From: Flammeovirgaceae bacterium UBA2371
GTDB taxonomy: Bacteria > Bacteroidota > Bacteroidia > Cytophagales > Cyclobacteriaceae
DNA: 64,000 nt
Direction of reading: 5' to 3'
Assembly: GCA_002345965.1 (NCBI GenBank)
Contig: DDTF01000054.1
Coordinates: forward strand, 11,102 to 75,101
Under the pieces are notes generated by a model, which had not been told where the DNA came from, ran no database searches, and saw nothing but the letters and a program-made list of their open reading frames with translations. Of this stretch, positions 27,167 to 35,641 are shown in pieces. Made by a program: the position numbers and the translations under genes. Position 1 is the first letter of the stretch. The number at the start of each line of letters is the position of its first letter.

Positions 27167-27955
27167 TCAGTGGCCTCCATCAAACCATTGTTTGAAATCG
27201 TTGACTTTATCACGACTTACAATGATCTCCTTTTCCCATTTTATCAGTGGGGTAATCTTTAGTCGACTATTGGAGTACACAACAACATCCTGTATGGAAG
27301 CAATATTAAGGATATAGGACCTGTTCACCCTGTAAAAAACTTTGGGATCTAATATTTCATCAAGTGATTCAAGGGTATAGTCAATAATAAATTTACGTTG
27401 TTGGTTGGTCACCAGGTATACATCTCGGCCGTCTGCGAAGAAAAAGCTGATCTCATCAATGGTAATTGATCGGATGTGTTCTCCGAGCTTTACCATGAAC
27501 CGATTTTTGTAGTTTTTGGATGAATTGTCTGCTAATTTTTGAATTTGTTGACTTTTGTTGGCGTTCCATTGCAACTGAGTGCTAAGGGTCTCCAACTTTT
27601 TAAGACTTGCTGAAAGATCAGTGAAGGTAATGGGCTTTAATAAATAGTCGATGCTGTTCACCTTAAAGGCATCCAGTGCAAATTCGTTATAGGCTGTTAT
27701 AAAAATAATGGGTTTTTCAATTTTTACATCCTGGAATATTGAAAAGCTGATTCCGTCTTTCAATTGAACATCCATGAAAATCAGGTCTATCTCTTTCTGA
27801 TTCCTGGTCAACCAGCTGACCGCTTCTTTAACTGAATCAATGATGGCTACAACTCGAATAGACTGACTGTATTTAAGCAGATAGCGTTCAAGTTTTTCTG
27901 CTGCAGGCGATTCATCTTCAACAATTAATACATTTAAGGCCAACGTGTCACTCAT
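27167..27955 (-). CDS. LytTR-family response regulator
   Basis: A 262-residue regulator. The receiver domain (~5-125) has the acidic pair ED in LIVEDESPAAEKL, phospho-acceptor Asp62 in LIFMDVQLKDG, FITAYNEFALDAF, and Lys in YLLKPI. A LytTR DNA-binding domain (~160-258) has FMVKLGEHIRSITIDEISFFFADGRDVYLVT and FYRVNRSYILNIASI. LytTR proteins bind imperfect direct repeats upstream of target genes. It overlaps the start of the degenerate kinase gene by 4 bp and is last in a minus-strand unit of the repeat protein, LytS kinase, degenerate kinase and this regulator. Confidence 0.94.
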   Translation of the reverse strand: MSDTLALNVLIVEDESPAAEKLERYLLKYSQSIRVVAIIDSVKEAVSWLTRNQKEIDLIFMDVQLKDGISFSIFQDVKIEKPIIFITAYNEFALDAFKVNSIDYLLKPITFTDLSASLKKLETLSTQLQWNANKSQQIQKLADNSSKNYKNRFMVKLGEHIRSITIDEISFFFADGRDVYLVTNQQRKFIIDYTLESLDEILDPKVFYRVNRSYILNIASIQDVVVYSNSRLKITPLIKWEKEIIVSRDKVNDFKQWFDGGH

Positions 27956-29007
27956 ACAGTTAAGTCTATGGGTTGCTCGGAGGCAACTTTTACAAGTGGA
28001 AATTTAATATAGTTTTCCCGATTTGCTTTCACTTGTACAAATGGTTTCTCGCTAAAAAACGAATAGGATCTTTGAAGCCTTTCAAAAGATCGTATCGTGT
28101 CTGGTGGGATGACTAAACGATCATTGCTTATGTGCGTCATCACCAGATAATCGTCTTCCAAATAACATCTAAGTGTTAATGGCGCGTCAGGAGAGATCAA
28201 CGTATTTCTCACTATATGATCAATAGAAACGACCAACGAACCAGGTATCAGATGGATGTTATCATCTTGTAAAGTCATTTCTAACTTTATTTGATTATGG
28301 TACTTAAAGTTTAATATAGTAATGAGGTAATTCACCACATTGAGTTCTTCAGATAAACCAATTAGTTCCTTATTGCGATTTATAATGCTGTAACGATAAA
28401 TGCCAGCCAGGTTATCAATTAGTTCATCTGCAAGATCAATGTTTTTATGAATAGCCAGAATAAGGCTTTCGAGACTTTCGTAAAGGAGCAATGGATTAAC
28501 GTCATTTTTAAAAGAACTAAATTCAGATTCCAGATTTTTCCTTAAAGATCTCTCTTCTTCAATCTTTAGTTTATTTTCTCTAAATAGGAATACCTGACTA
28601 AAAAAGAGTATGTTGTACAGTAGGCCACAAGCTCCGTAAATGATTAAAAACAAATTGAGCTCTGATGAGCCTATGCTGAATCCAATGACCCATCTGAAAT
28701 AGGCAGAGATGGAAATGCCCACCAAAGTCAAGGAAACCAATAGTGTTAGAATAATGTGATAGGCTATGGTTGTTTGGATGGATCGTTCTTGATATATTTT
28801 CTTGTGTGCGGCAACAATGACTAACCGCATAGACTCAAAGGCAATATAACTTAACCCTATGCAAACATATAGTTCCTGATTATTGAATATCTCTCCTAAT
28901 TGCTCAACGGTATTGTTGATAAGAATAATCAACAGGTACACAAGTATACCAAATACCAGAGGAGCGCCTAGTCGGAAAAAGGCATTATGGATAAAAAATT
29001 TATGCAT
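27952..29007 (-). CDS. Degenerate LytS-type histidine kinase (predicted pseudokinase)
   Basis: A 351-residue membrane protein with four N-terminal helices (about 14-32, 45-65, 82-104, 118-140), then a coiled linker and a His_kinase/HATPase-like half. Where LytS proteins have INPHFLFNSLNSL, it reads VNPLLLYESLESL, so the phospho-acceptor His is Leu173. The N-box that should read ENAxKH is SIDHIVRN (residues 261-268), and there is no glycine-rich G box. It is therefore probably unable to autophosphorylate or bind ATP normally. The frame is intact with normal codon use, so it is a conserved-looking non-catalytic partner and not a decaying pseudogene. It overlaps the active kinase by 8 bp. Confidence 0.83.
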   Translation of the reverse strand: MHKFFIHNAFFRLGAPLVFGILVYLLIILINNTVEQLGEIFNNQELYVCIGLSYIAFESMRLVIVAAHKKIYQERSIQTTIAYHIILTLLVSLTLVGISISAYFRWVIGFSIGSSELNLFLIIYGACGLLYNILFFSQVFLFRENKLKIEEERSLRKNLESEFSSFKNDVNPLLLYESLESLILAIHKNIDLADELIDNLAGIYRYSIINRNKELIGLSEELNVVNYLITILNFKYHNQIKLEMTLQDDNIHLIPGSLVVSIDHIVRNTLISPDAPLTLRCYLEDDYLVMTHISNDRLVIPPDTIRSFERLQRSYSFFSEKPFVQVKANRENYIKFPLVKVASEQPIDLTV

Positions 29008-30076
29008 GCATCAATTTATGATTAACAGTATCTGCTTGAGCTGCCTGGTCAGTAGATTTGATGACAGGTAGTTGTACAATAAATTTATCCAGATCTTTAA
29101 CAACGATTTTTTCCTTGGTAAAAAATTTGTATCTATTTCGAATATTGGCAAGTCCGATATTGAGGCTATGTGCGTTGGTAGCAATAGTTTTGGTGCTACT
29201 TATATTGATAAGCGTATTATCCTGCGCTGAAATGTATACAAATAGAGGATGACTCTTTGATATCTCATTGTGCTTAACAGCATTTTCAATTAACATTTGT
29301 ATGGCCAATGGGGGAACTAAAGAATCCATCAAACGAGATGGAATATTAATATCAAGTTGGAGATGCTCATGATATCGAACTTGCATGAGATAATGATATG
29401 ACTTGACGAAAGCCAATTCTTCAGACAACTTAACCAATTTCTGATGTTGGTTATCCATCACATACCTAAAAGTATCCGCCATTCTTCTTATAAATTCTTC
29501 TGCAATCCTGCTGTCTTTATATAGAAGAGAGGAAATGGTGTTAAGACAATTAAATAAGTAATGTGGACTGATCTGACTTTTTAATGATTCAAACTGAAGT
29601 TCCATTTGCCATCTTTCCGATCTGAGCTGATCTACCTGCGTAGTGGCAAAGTATCTATAAGAGTAAAACCAGCCATAGAATACTTCATATGTAAAAATAA
29701 TAATAAGCGTGAGGATGCACAGTTTCCAGATTTCTTCGTGCATCTGGTCATAAAATGGAAAAACATCAAAGCCCATATACCCTACAATGACCACTCCAAC
29801 AAGACCTATCAAAATGACTACGGCAGTAGTATTGACAAAAAAACCGATTACAAAGCGAGTGAAGAATAGGTTTCGCCAATTAATCACCTTATTTAGTCCT
29901 TTGTCAATGATGCTTATTACAATACCGCACAGGTTGGCCAAAAGTATGCTCAAAATAATAAACTGAAATTCATTTCTTAATGTCGGGAGTTTACCTGTTT
30001 CGCTATAAAACAAGTAGATAAAAATTGAGACACCCAAAGCAGATACGATTGCAAATAGTAGCCCGTATCTTTTCAT
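29000..30076 (-). CDS. LytS-type sensor histidine kinase
   Basis: About 358 residues. Four N-terminal transmembrane segments (starting MKRYGLLFAIVSALGVSIF, with others near 38-58, 73-105 and 118-140) are followed by the His_kinase domain with SQISPHYLFNCLNTISSLL carrying the phospho-acceptor His. The HATPase N-box is IENAVKHNE and the weak G box is LNIGLANIRNRY. A longer form from GTG at 30106 adds ten residues (MQPGLHPTII); I prefer ATG at 30076 because the TM helix then starts at the N-terminus as usual. It should phosphorylate the LytTR regulator encoded two genes downstream. It lies between the repeat protein and its degenerate paralogue. Confidence 0.9.
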   Translation of the reverse strand: MKRYGLLFAIVSALGVSIFIYLFYSETGKLPTLRNEFQFIILSILLANLCGIVISIIDKGLNKVINWRNLFFTRFVIGFFVNTTAVVILIGLVGVVIVGYMGFDVFPFYDQMHEEIWKLCILTLIIIFTYEVFYGWFYSYRYFATTQVDQLRSERWQMELQFESLKSQISPHYLFNCLNTISSLLYKDSRIAEEFIRRMADTFRYVMDNQHQKLVKLSEELAFVKSYHYLMQVRYHEHLQLDINIPSRLMDSLVPPLAIQMLIENAVKHNEISKSHPLFVYISAQDNTLINISSTKTIATNAHSLNIGLANIRNRYKFFTKEKIVVKDLDKFIVQLPVIKSTDQAAQADTVNHKLMHA

Positions 30077-30155
30077 GATAATTGTCGGATGTAAGCCTGG
30101 CTGCACAACATTAAACTACAGAATAATGATCAACGGTAAAAATATTTGCCAATGA

Positions 30156-31583
30156 CTAATTATTGTTCAGGGCTCGCATTACCCTGCCATAATAGGTTTC
30201 AGAATCAATTTGGCGGGCAGCAGAATTGAAAGCTTCTTTTACACTGTCATTGGCATTTCTGATTTTTGGAGCAGCAGCGGAAAGTATGTCAGAAAGGTAG
30301 TGATCCGATCCAATCCGACTTGCAGCCTTCAATAAGTTAATCATGCTTTTGTCGCTCAGAGGATGCGATAGTGCATCCTTCATAACCAGGGTGGCGTAAT
30401 GATCGCTGTCAATTGCACCCGCTCTGGTAATGAGTTCTTCAAATACCTGATCGTTAATAGTTTGTTTTTGTAGCATTTCCTCCAACACAAGGCTGCAATA
30501 ATGGTCGGAGTCAATAGTTTTTGTAATGGTTATTAGAGTCTTTTGAAGGTCATCGGAAATTGGTTTACGAAGCAACGAGGTCAAAACTTCTGATTTATAA
30601 TGATCTGAATCTATATCACCGATTGACTCCAGTGCCTTTTGAAAAGAGGTGTTGGAAAGTCCATTCTTACTAAGGGCTCTATTGAGTACAACACTTCGGT
30701 AGTAGTCTGAATCAATGGTTTTGGAAGTGTTGATCATTTCACCGATAATTTCATCATTCAGGTTATCCTTTCTCAACAAGGAGCTAAGAACTTCCGTCTT
30801 ATAGTGATCGGAATCCATTGATCCGGCTGACTTCATGATAATTTTAACTGTGTTGATGGAAACAAACTCGGTGTCTAATCCCTTTTTTATCACTTCAGTT
30901 TTGTAGTGATCAGAATCCATATTATTGGTTGCCCTAAATGTTGCTTCCATCGCTTCATTGGACTTGATGAATTTATCCATATTATTCTTCAGGAATCCTG
31001 CGAGATAATAGTTGGAGTTCATGGTACCTGAAATCTTGTCAATAATCCGGGCATAGTCCCTCGGATTTACCGACTCCTTCATCAGGATATCCGCATATTT
31101 GGCTTTTACGTAATTGCTACCCAGGTTATCGATTTCATTCAGTACAGCTGTAGGTCCACCTTTTTTGAAAAACCTTTCCACCCGTCCTTCTGCACCAATG
31201 GTGGTTGTGCGCACCAGTTCAGGTAAAATCTCTGCCATCCAGGCCCTTCCGGCAGGCTCAAAGGCAATTTTGGTTCTGCCTTCATAATAATCTTTTCGCA
31301 AGCCATTGCCCTCGGGCATCACGATCAAGGTTCTTCGGCTACCAAAAACGGTCTTTTTCACTTCCAGGTACCCGTCTGGCGACATACTTTTGATGTCCTT
31401 ATCATCATCAGTGAGTACAATCTTTCCGCGCAACTCCACATCAAAACTGGAAAGGCCATTATTGTTTCTGATGACAATTTTATTGTCGTCACGTTGCACC
31501 CACACTTTAGCCTCTTGCCCAAAGTGATCTATAGTCAATACGATGATAAAAAGGGCTGAAAGGATACTTTTTAGACCAGACAT
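30156..31583 (-). CDS. Exported solenoid protein with ten 34-residue SDHY repeats
   Basis: A 475-residue protein with a signal peptide (residues 1-22, ending HFGQ). A ~125-residue beta-rich N-terminal region (KIVLTDDDKDIKSMSPDGY, LEVKKTVFGSRRTLIV) recalls the region I remember preceding repeats in Bacteroidota M56/BlaR1-like proteins. From about residue 154, ten repeats follow with the signature (M/I)xSDxYxxxVLxxxL. The key Ser is at 156, 190, 224, 258, 292, 326, 359, 393, 426 and 461, i.e. a period of 33-35. No protease domain is present. It is probably periplasmic and binds another protein. It stands 49-79 bp upstream of the LytS kinase gene on the same strand and may be its sensory partner; that is inference. 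Confidence 0.8.
   Translation of the reverse strand: MSGLKSILSALFIIVLTIDHFGQEAKVWVQRDDNKIVIRNNNGLSSFDVELRGKIVLTDDDKDIKSMSPDGYLEVKKTVFGSRRTLIVMPEGNGLRKDYYEGRTKIAFEPAGRAWMAEILPELVRTTTIGAEGRVERFFKKGGPTAVLNEIDNLGSNYVKAKYADILMKESVNPRDYARIIDKISGTMNSNYYLAGFLKNNMDKFIKSNEAMEATFRATNNMDSDHYKTEVIKKGLDTEFVSINTVKIIMKSAGSMDSDHYKTEVLSSLLRKDNLNDEIIGEMINTSKTIDSDYYRSVVLNRALSKNGLSNTSFQKALESIGDIDSDHYKSEVLTSLLRKPISDDLQKTLITITKTIDSDHYCSLVLEEMLQKQTINDQVFEELITRAGAIDSDHYATLVMKDALSHPLSDKSMINLLKAASRIGSDHYLSDILSAAAPKIRNANDSVKEAFNSAARQIDSETYYGRVMRALNNN
30159..31124 (-). repeat. Ten tandem ~102-bp coding repeats (SDHY repeats)
   Basis: The DNA encoding residues 154-475 has a period of about 102 bp. The copies are diverged at the nucleotide level, but the encoded SD(H/Y)Y core recurs ten times. 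The first two and the last copy are the most degenerate (SNYV, SNYY, SETY); the central seven are nearly uniform. Confidence 0.85.
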
Positions 31584-31820
31584 ACTTTATTTGGTTTGCT
31601 TTACTTCTTTATACCTGCAAATCAAGGATTTAGATACACCCATTACAATATGTTTGCACTGAGCTGCTGAATTAATGTCGTGAATTGCGATTAATAGATT
31701 GAGTTCCCTGATTAGTTCATCCTGGAGTACTAGATCACATTGACTGGAGTTATCGCATGTCGCTTATTTCGATTGGATTTCTGGATAATTATTAATTTTG
31801 GAAAACCTAACATCAAATAT

Positions 31821-32807
31821 TTGAATATTCTTATTGTTCTGCCAAGTGTAATACCTGCTCCAAAATATGGAGGAACAGAAAGAGTAGTATGGTATTTAGG
31901 TAAGGAACTCATTAAACTTGGACATACGGTTACCTATTTGGTTAATGAGGGTTCCTTTTGTGATTTTGCCAATCTGATCTTCCTGGATAGGAGTAAAAAA
32001 ATTTCTGATCAAATCCCTGATGATACCGACATTGTTCATTTTAATTACATGGAGGATGATGCAATAGACAAGCCATCCATCTCAACCATGCATGTTAATA
32101 TTAATGATGACCGCTTACTTGATTCGAATACCGTATTTGTATCTAAAAATCAGGCAGAGCGGTTTGGAGCGACAGCTTTTGTTCATAATGGTTTGGACTG
32201 GAGTGATTACGGAAAAGTAGATTTAAGTAGTAGAAGGATCTATTTTCATTTTTTAGGTAATGCAGCCTGGAGGGTAAAAAACATCAAAGGTGCCATCGAG
32301 GTGATTAAAATGACAAAAGCAGAAAAACTAAAAGTGCTGGGGGGAACCAGGTTAAATTTTAAGATGGGTTTTAGATTGACACTAAGTCCCAGAATCCAAT
32401 TTTACGGACTGGTTGGCGGTGATGAAAAAAATGCATTATTAAGATATTCGAAAGGACTGGTTTTTCCAGTAAGATGGAATGAGCCATTTGGGTTGGCAAT
32501 AACAGAGAGTCTTTACTTTGGATGTCCAGTTTTTGGCACACCCTACGGCTCGCTTCCTGAACTTGTACATAGTGATGTTGGTTTCCTCAGCAATCAGGCT
32601 ACTCAACTGGCTGAAGCAATTGAAGACAGCGAAGCCTTTTCAAAAGAAAGATGTCATGCCTATGCTTTGGATGAGTTTAATTCTAAAAAAATGGCAGAAG
32701 CATATCTGAGAAAATATGAGCAGGTGCTAAATGGAGGAAAGTTAAATGCCGCTCCTCCAAAATTAGTAACTAAGCAACAGGAGAAATTTCTACCTTGGAC
32801 CATCTAA
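31821..32807 (+). CDS. Glycosyltransferase family 4 (GT-B fold)
   Basis: About 329 residues. The N-terminal Rossmann half has NILIVLPSVIPAPKYGGTERVVWYLGKELIKLGH, with GGTE typical of GT4 acceptor loops. The C-terminal half has VFPVRWNEPFGLAITESLYFGCPVFGTPYGSLPEL, the E-x7-E donor-binding motif (EPFGLAITE). It transfers a sugar from an activated donor, probably to a cell-surface glycan. An open frame extends to a TTG at 31740, but the extension (RLFRLDFWIIINFGK) does not resemble a GT4 start. A TAATTTTG -7-like element at ~31793 lies inside it, so I prefer the TTG at 31821. No neighbouring genes of a polysaccharide cluster are present. Confidence 0.82.
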   Translation: MNILIVLPSVIPAPKYGGTERVVWYLGKELIKLGHTVTYLVNEGSFCDFANLIFLDRSKKISDQIPDDTDIVHFNYMEDDAIDKPSISTMHVNINDDRLLDSNTVFVSKNQAERFGATAFVHNGLDWSDYGKVDLSSRRIYFHFLGNAAWRVKNIKGAIEVIKMTKAEKLKVLGGTRLNFKMGFRLTLSPRIQFYGLVGGDEKNALLRYSKGLVFPVRWNEPFGLAITESLYFGCPVFGTPYGSLPELVHSDVGFLSNQATQLAEAIEDSEAFSKERCHAYALDEFNSKKMAEAYLRKYEQVLNGGKLNAAPPKLVTKQQEKFLPWTI

Positions 32808-33589
32808 CCCCTCTGTCTCACGGCCTCAAACACCACAATTGCTGCTGATACGGATACATTCATGGAATCAATTTTTCCTTTCATAGGAATAATAATATTG
32901 GCATCTGAGTTTTTAACCCAACTTTCCGTAAGACCGCTGGACTCACTGCCCATCACTATAGCACACGGTTCCTTGTAGGAAGCTGAGGTATAAGGAATAG
33001 AACCCCCTAAGTAGGTGCAAAATATTTTAATTTTATTTTTCTTCAGCCAAGCGATGGTATCGGTGCTGGGCGCGGCTGCAATCTGATTGGTAAAAACACA
33101 GCCTACACTGGAGCGAATTACGTTGGGATTAAAAAAATCGGTTTGAGGGTCACAACTGATGACGGCATCAACACCCGCAGCATCAGCAGTGCGTAATACA
33201 GCGCCAAGATTTCCCGGTTTTTCTACACCTTCTAGAATTAGGATCAAAGGATTTTTACCAAGCTGGAGATCATTAAGTGAGTTTCCTCTCTGTTTTGCAA
33301 TCCCAATAACGCCACCTGTAGATTCACGATAAGCAATTTTTTCAAAAACCTGCTGGCCTACCGGAAGCAAATGGCTTTTGCCAAATCCTAATTCAATAAG
33401 TTGTTGTTCTGAGATTAACTGAGTTGAATAGTAAACTGACTCGATTACATAACCACTTTCACTGGCGAGCAATAATTCTTTAAGGCCTTCAATGGTAAAT
33501 AAATTTTGCTTTCTTCTCTCCCTTGATTTATCAAGTGCAATAAGCTGCTTTATTTTTGGATTGCTACTACTGGTAATGACTGACAACAT
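32804..33589 (-). CDS. TrmH/SpoU-family RNA 2'-O-methyltransferase
   Basis: A 261-residue protein. An N-terminal L30e-like substrate-binding domain (~1-95, SSNPKIKQLIALDKSRERRKQNLFTIEG) is followed by the SPOUT methyltransferase domain with LILEGVEKPGNLGAVLRTADAAG (motif 1), AIVMGSESSGL (motif 2) and IIPMKGKIDSMNVSVSAAI (motif 3), forming the trefoil-knot SAM site. It methylates a ribose 2'-OH in rRNA or tRNA, most likely 23S rRNA of the RlmB/TsnR type, but the position is not readable. It is convergent with the glycosyltransferase, with a 4-bp overlap. Confidence 0.92.
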   Translation of the reverse strand: MLSVITSSSNPKIKQLIALDKSRERRKQNLFTIEGLKELLLASESGYVIESVYYSTQLISEQQLIELGFGKSHLLPVGQQVFEKIAYRESTGGVIGIAKQRGNSLNDLQLGKNPLILILEGVEKPGNLGAVLRTADAAGVDAVISCDPQTDFFNPNVIRSSVGCVFTNQIAAAPSTDTIAWLKKNKIKIFCTYLGGSIPYTSASYKEPCAIVMGSESSGLTESWVKNSDANIIIPMKGKIDSMNVSVSAAIVVFEAVRQRG

Positions 33590-33701
33590 ATGAAAAATGA
33601 CGTTTTGCCTGATTTTATTACATAGAAGTGCTTTGGCATATTCATGATCAAGATATAACTCAAAGCTTTGTAAATTTCGATTATTTCGTTGTTAAATTGG
33701 C

Positions 33702-35603
33702 TTGATGTCTTCGAAGATTAAACTCTTTCTATTCTTTCTGCTTTTTTCAACTTCATTATTGGGACAAGAGCTGGATACCCTGATTGATCTGTTAGAGCCC
33801 CTTCCTCCCAATGAAGGAAGGGTGGATATGCTCAATCGCGTGGTAACGCAAATGCGGGAGAGAAACACTTATGAGGCAGTAAAATACGCATCGGAAGCCA
33901 AGGAACTGGCGCAGCAACTGAATTATCAGAAAGGACTGGGACTTGCATTGGAAAACCTGGGTTGGATATATTATCGAAGGGGCATCTATTCTGATGCTTT
34001 CGATTTGTCAATGCAAGCCTTAAATATTAGTGAAGAAAGAGGGGATTCAATTGCCATTGCCAGGTGTCTAAACAATGTAGCGGCCATCAGTTACGAAAAG
34101 GAAAGGTATGGTGATGCAATAAAGCTTTTTAACCGCGCTTATAATATTGCATTGCGATTGGGAGACGAAGAGACCGCAGTTAGAAGTCTAAACAATGTTT
34201 CGTTTAGCTATTTAGGACTTAAAAAAGCCGACTCTGCTGAATATTTTGCCAAAGAAGCACTCCAGCAAAGCATTAAGACGAGGCAGGGCTATATGCCTGC
34301 TTTTAGCTATAGAATTCTGGGTGATATTGCATTTGAAAAGGGTGATATGGAAGAGGCCCTGAAATACTTTGAACAGAGCATGCAGATAAGCGAATCCACC
34401 GGCAATTATTTCATTCAGGCTTCAACCCTACACCGTATAGGGAAGGTATATTCAAAACAAAAAAAATATACTAAAGCTTTGGAGGTGCTAAACAGGAACG
34501 TTCAAATAGCAAGAAAGAATGGATATGCTGATGAATTGGAGCGAACCTATAAACTCATCTCGGACATCAACTATGCGAAAAATGAAATAGCATTGGCACT
34601 GGAATACCTTACAAAACACCTGGCCATACATGACAGCTTGATTAACCAACGGAATAGTGAAAGGATGGGTTTGCTATCTGCTCAATTCGAATCTGAACTG
34701 AAACAATCACAAATTGAATTGCTGACCAAGAATGCAAAAATTAGAGAAGAGGAGATCAATAGACAAAGGGCATGGAGTTATTTTTATGTAGGCTGTTTTA
34801 TACTGGGTCTTGCCATTGCTGCAATACTATATTACAGTAATCGGAGAATAAAGCGCCTGTACTTTGAGTTGGAAAGAAAGACTGCTCAGGTTGAAACGCA
34901 AGCAGAGCAACTAAGTAACATCAATAAAACAAAAGATAAACTGCTTTCAATTATTAGCCATGATATCAGAAGCCCATTATCCAGTCTGAGAGGGATGCTT
35001 AACATTGTTAATTCGGGAAACGTATCAAAGGAAGAATTTAGTGCGATAACGATTAAAATTAGCAATCAACTTGACGCTGTTTATGAGGATTTGGGCAATC
35101 TTTTGCAATGGACCCAATCTCAACTGCAAGGCTTGAGCGTAACACCTGAATCTTTTGAACTTAAGGATGCTATAGAAGAAGTGTCCATGTTATTTACAGG
35201 CAGCGCCACATCAAAAAAAATTGAGATTATCAATAAGGTTAATCCAGGCATTCTGGTTTCGGCTGATCCTAACCATATCCGACTCATACTTCGCAACCTA
35301 TTATCCAATGCCATCAAATTTAGTGGGGAGGGAGAGAAGGTAATAATCACGTCTTCAGTTGAAGACAGTATAGTCACTGTTTCAGTTCATGATGAGGGCA
35401 TCGGATTGAGCGCTGAAGAAATCCCCAAATTATTTGACCCATCCGCGCATTTTACAAGAGAAGGGACAGCAAACGAAAAGGGGATGGGAGTTGGTTTGTT
35501 ATTAACAAAGGAGTTTGTTGACAAAAACGGTGGCCTGCTATCCGTAGTAAGCGCCCCCGGTAAAGGTTCTACTTTTTCGTTTACCCTCAGGAAGGCTTCG
35601 TAA
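33702..35603 (+). CDS. Tetratricopeptide-repeat sensor histidine kinase
   Basis: A 633-residue membrane sensor. A signal peptide (about 1-21) is followed by seven to eight TPR repeats (~30-320, e.g. ALENLGWIYYRRGIYSDAFDLSMQAL, YKLISDINYAKNEIALALEYLTK). A coiled linker leads to one TM helix (~357-377, YFYVGCFILGLAIAAILYY) and a second coiled coil. HisKA has His420 in IISHDIRSPLSSLRG. HATPase has the N-box LRNLLSNAIKFSG, G1 VHDEGIGLS and G2 KGMGVGLLLTKEFVDKNGG. It is an orphan: no response regulator gene is adjacent. The periplasmic TPR domain probably binds a protein or peptide. Confidence 0.93.
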   Translation: MMSSKIKLFLFFLLFSTSLLGQELDTLIDLLEPLPPNEGRVDMLNRVVTQMRERNTYEAVKYASEAKELAQQLNYQKGLGLALENLGWIYYRRGIYSDAFDLSMQALNISEERGDSIAIARCLNNVAAISYEKERYGDAIKLFNRAYNIALRLGDEETAVRSLNNVSFSYLGLKKADSAEYFAKEALQQSIKTRQGYMPAFSYRILGDIAFEKGDMEEALKYFEQSMQISESTGNYFIQASTLHRIGKVYSKQKKYTKALEVLNRNVQIARKNGYADELERTYKLISDINYAKNEIALALEYLTKHLAIHDSLINQRNSERMGLLSAQFESELKQSQIELLTKNAKIREEEINRQRAWSYFYVGCFILGLAIAAILYYSNRRIKRLYFELERKTAQVETQAEQLSNINKTKDKLLSIISHDIRSPLSSLRGMLNIVNSGNVSKEEFSAITIKISNQLDAVYEDLGNLLQWTQSQLQGLSVTPESFELKDAIEEVSMLFTGSATSKKIEIINKVNPGILVSADPNHIRLILRNLLSNAIKFSGEGEKVIITSSVEDSIVTVSVHDEGIGLSAEEIPKLFDPSAHFTREGTANEKGMGVGLLLTKEFVDKNGGLLSVVSAPGKGSTFSFTLRKAS

Positions 35604-35604
35604 G

Positions 35605-35636
35605 TTTGCTACTTTAGAAAAACACCAATACCTTTC
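35605..35636 (+). promoter_or_regulatory. Promoter of the RlmI-like methyltransferase gene
   Basis: TTTG (35605-35608) with a 20-bp spacer and TACCTTTC (35629-35636), one mismatch from TAnnTTTG, ends 5 bp before the ATG at 35642. It predicts a leaderless or nearly leaderless transcript. Confidence 0.5.
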
Positions 35637-35641
35637 GGGTT

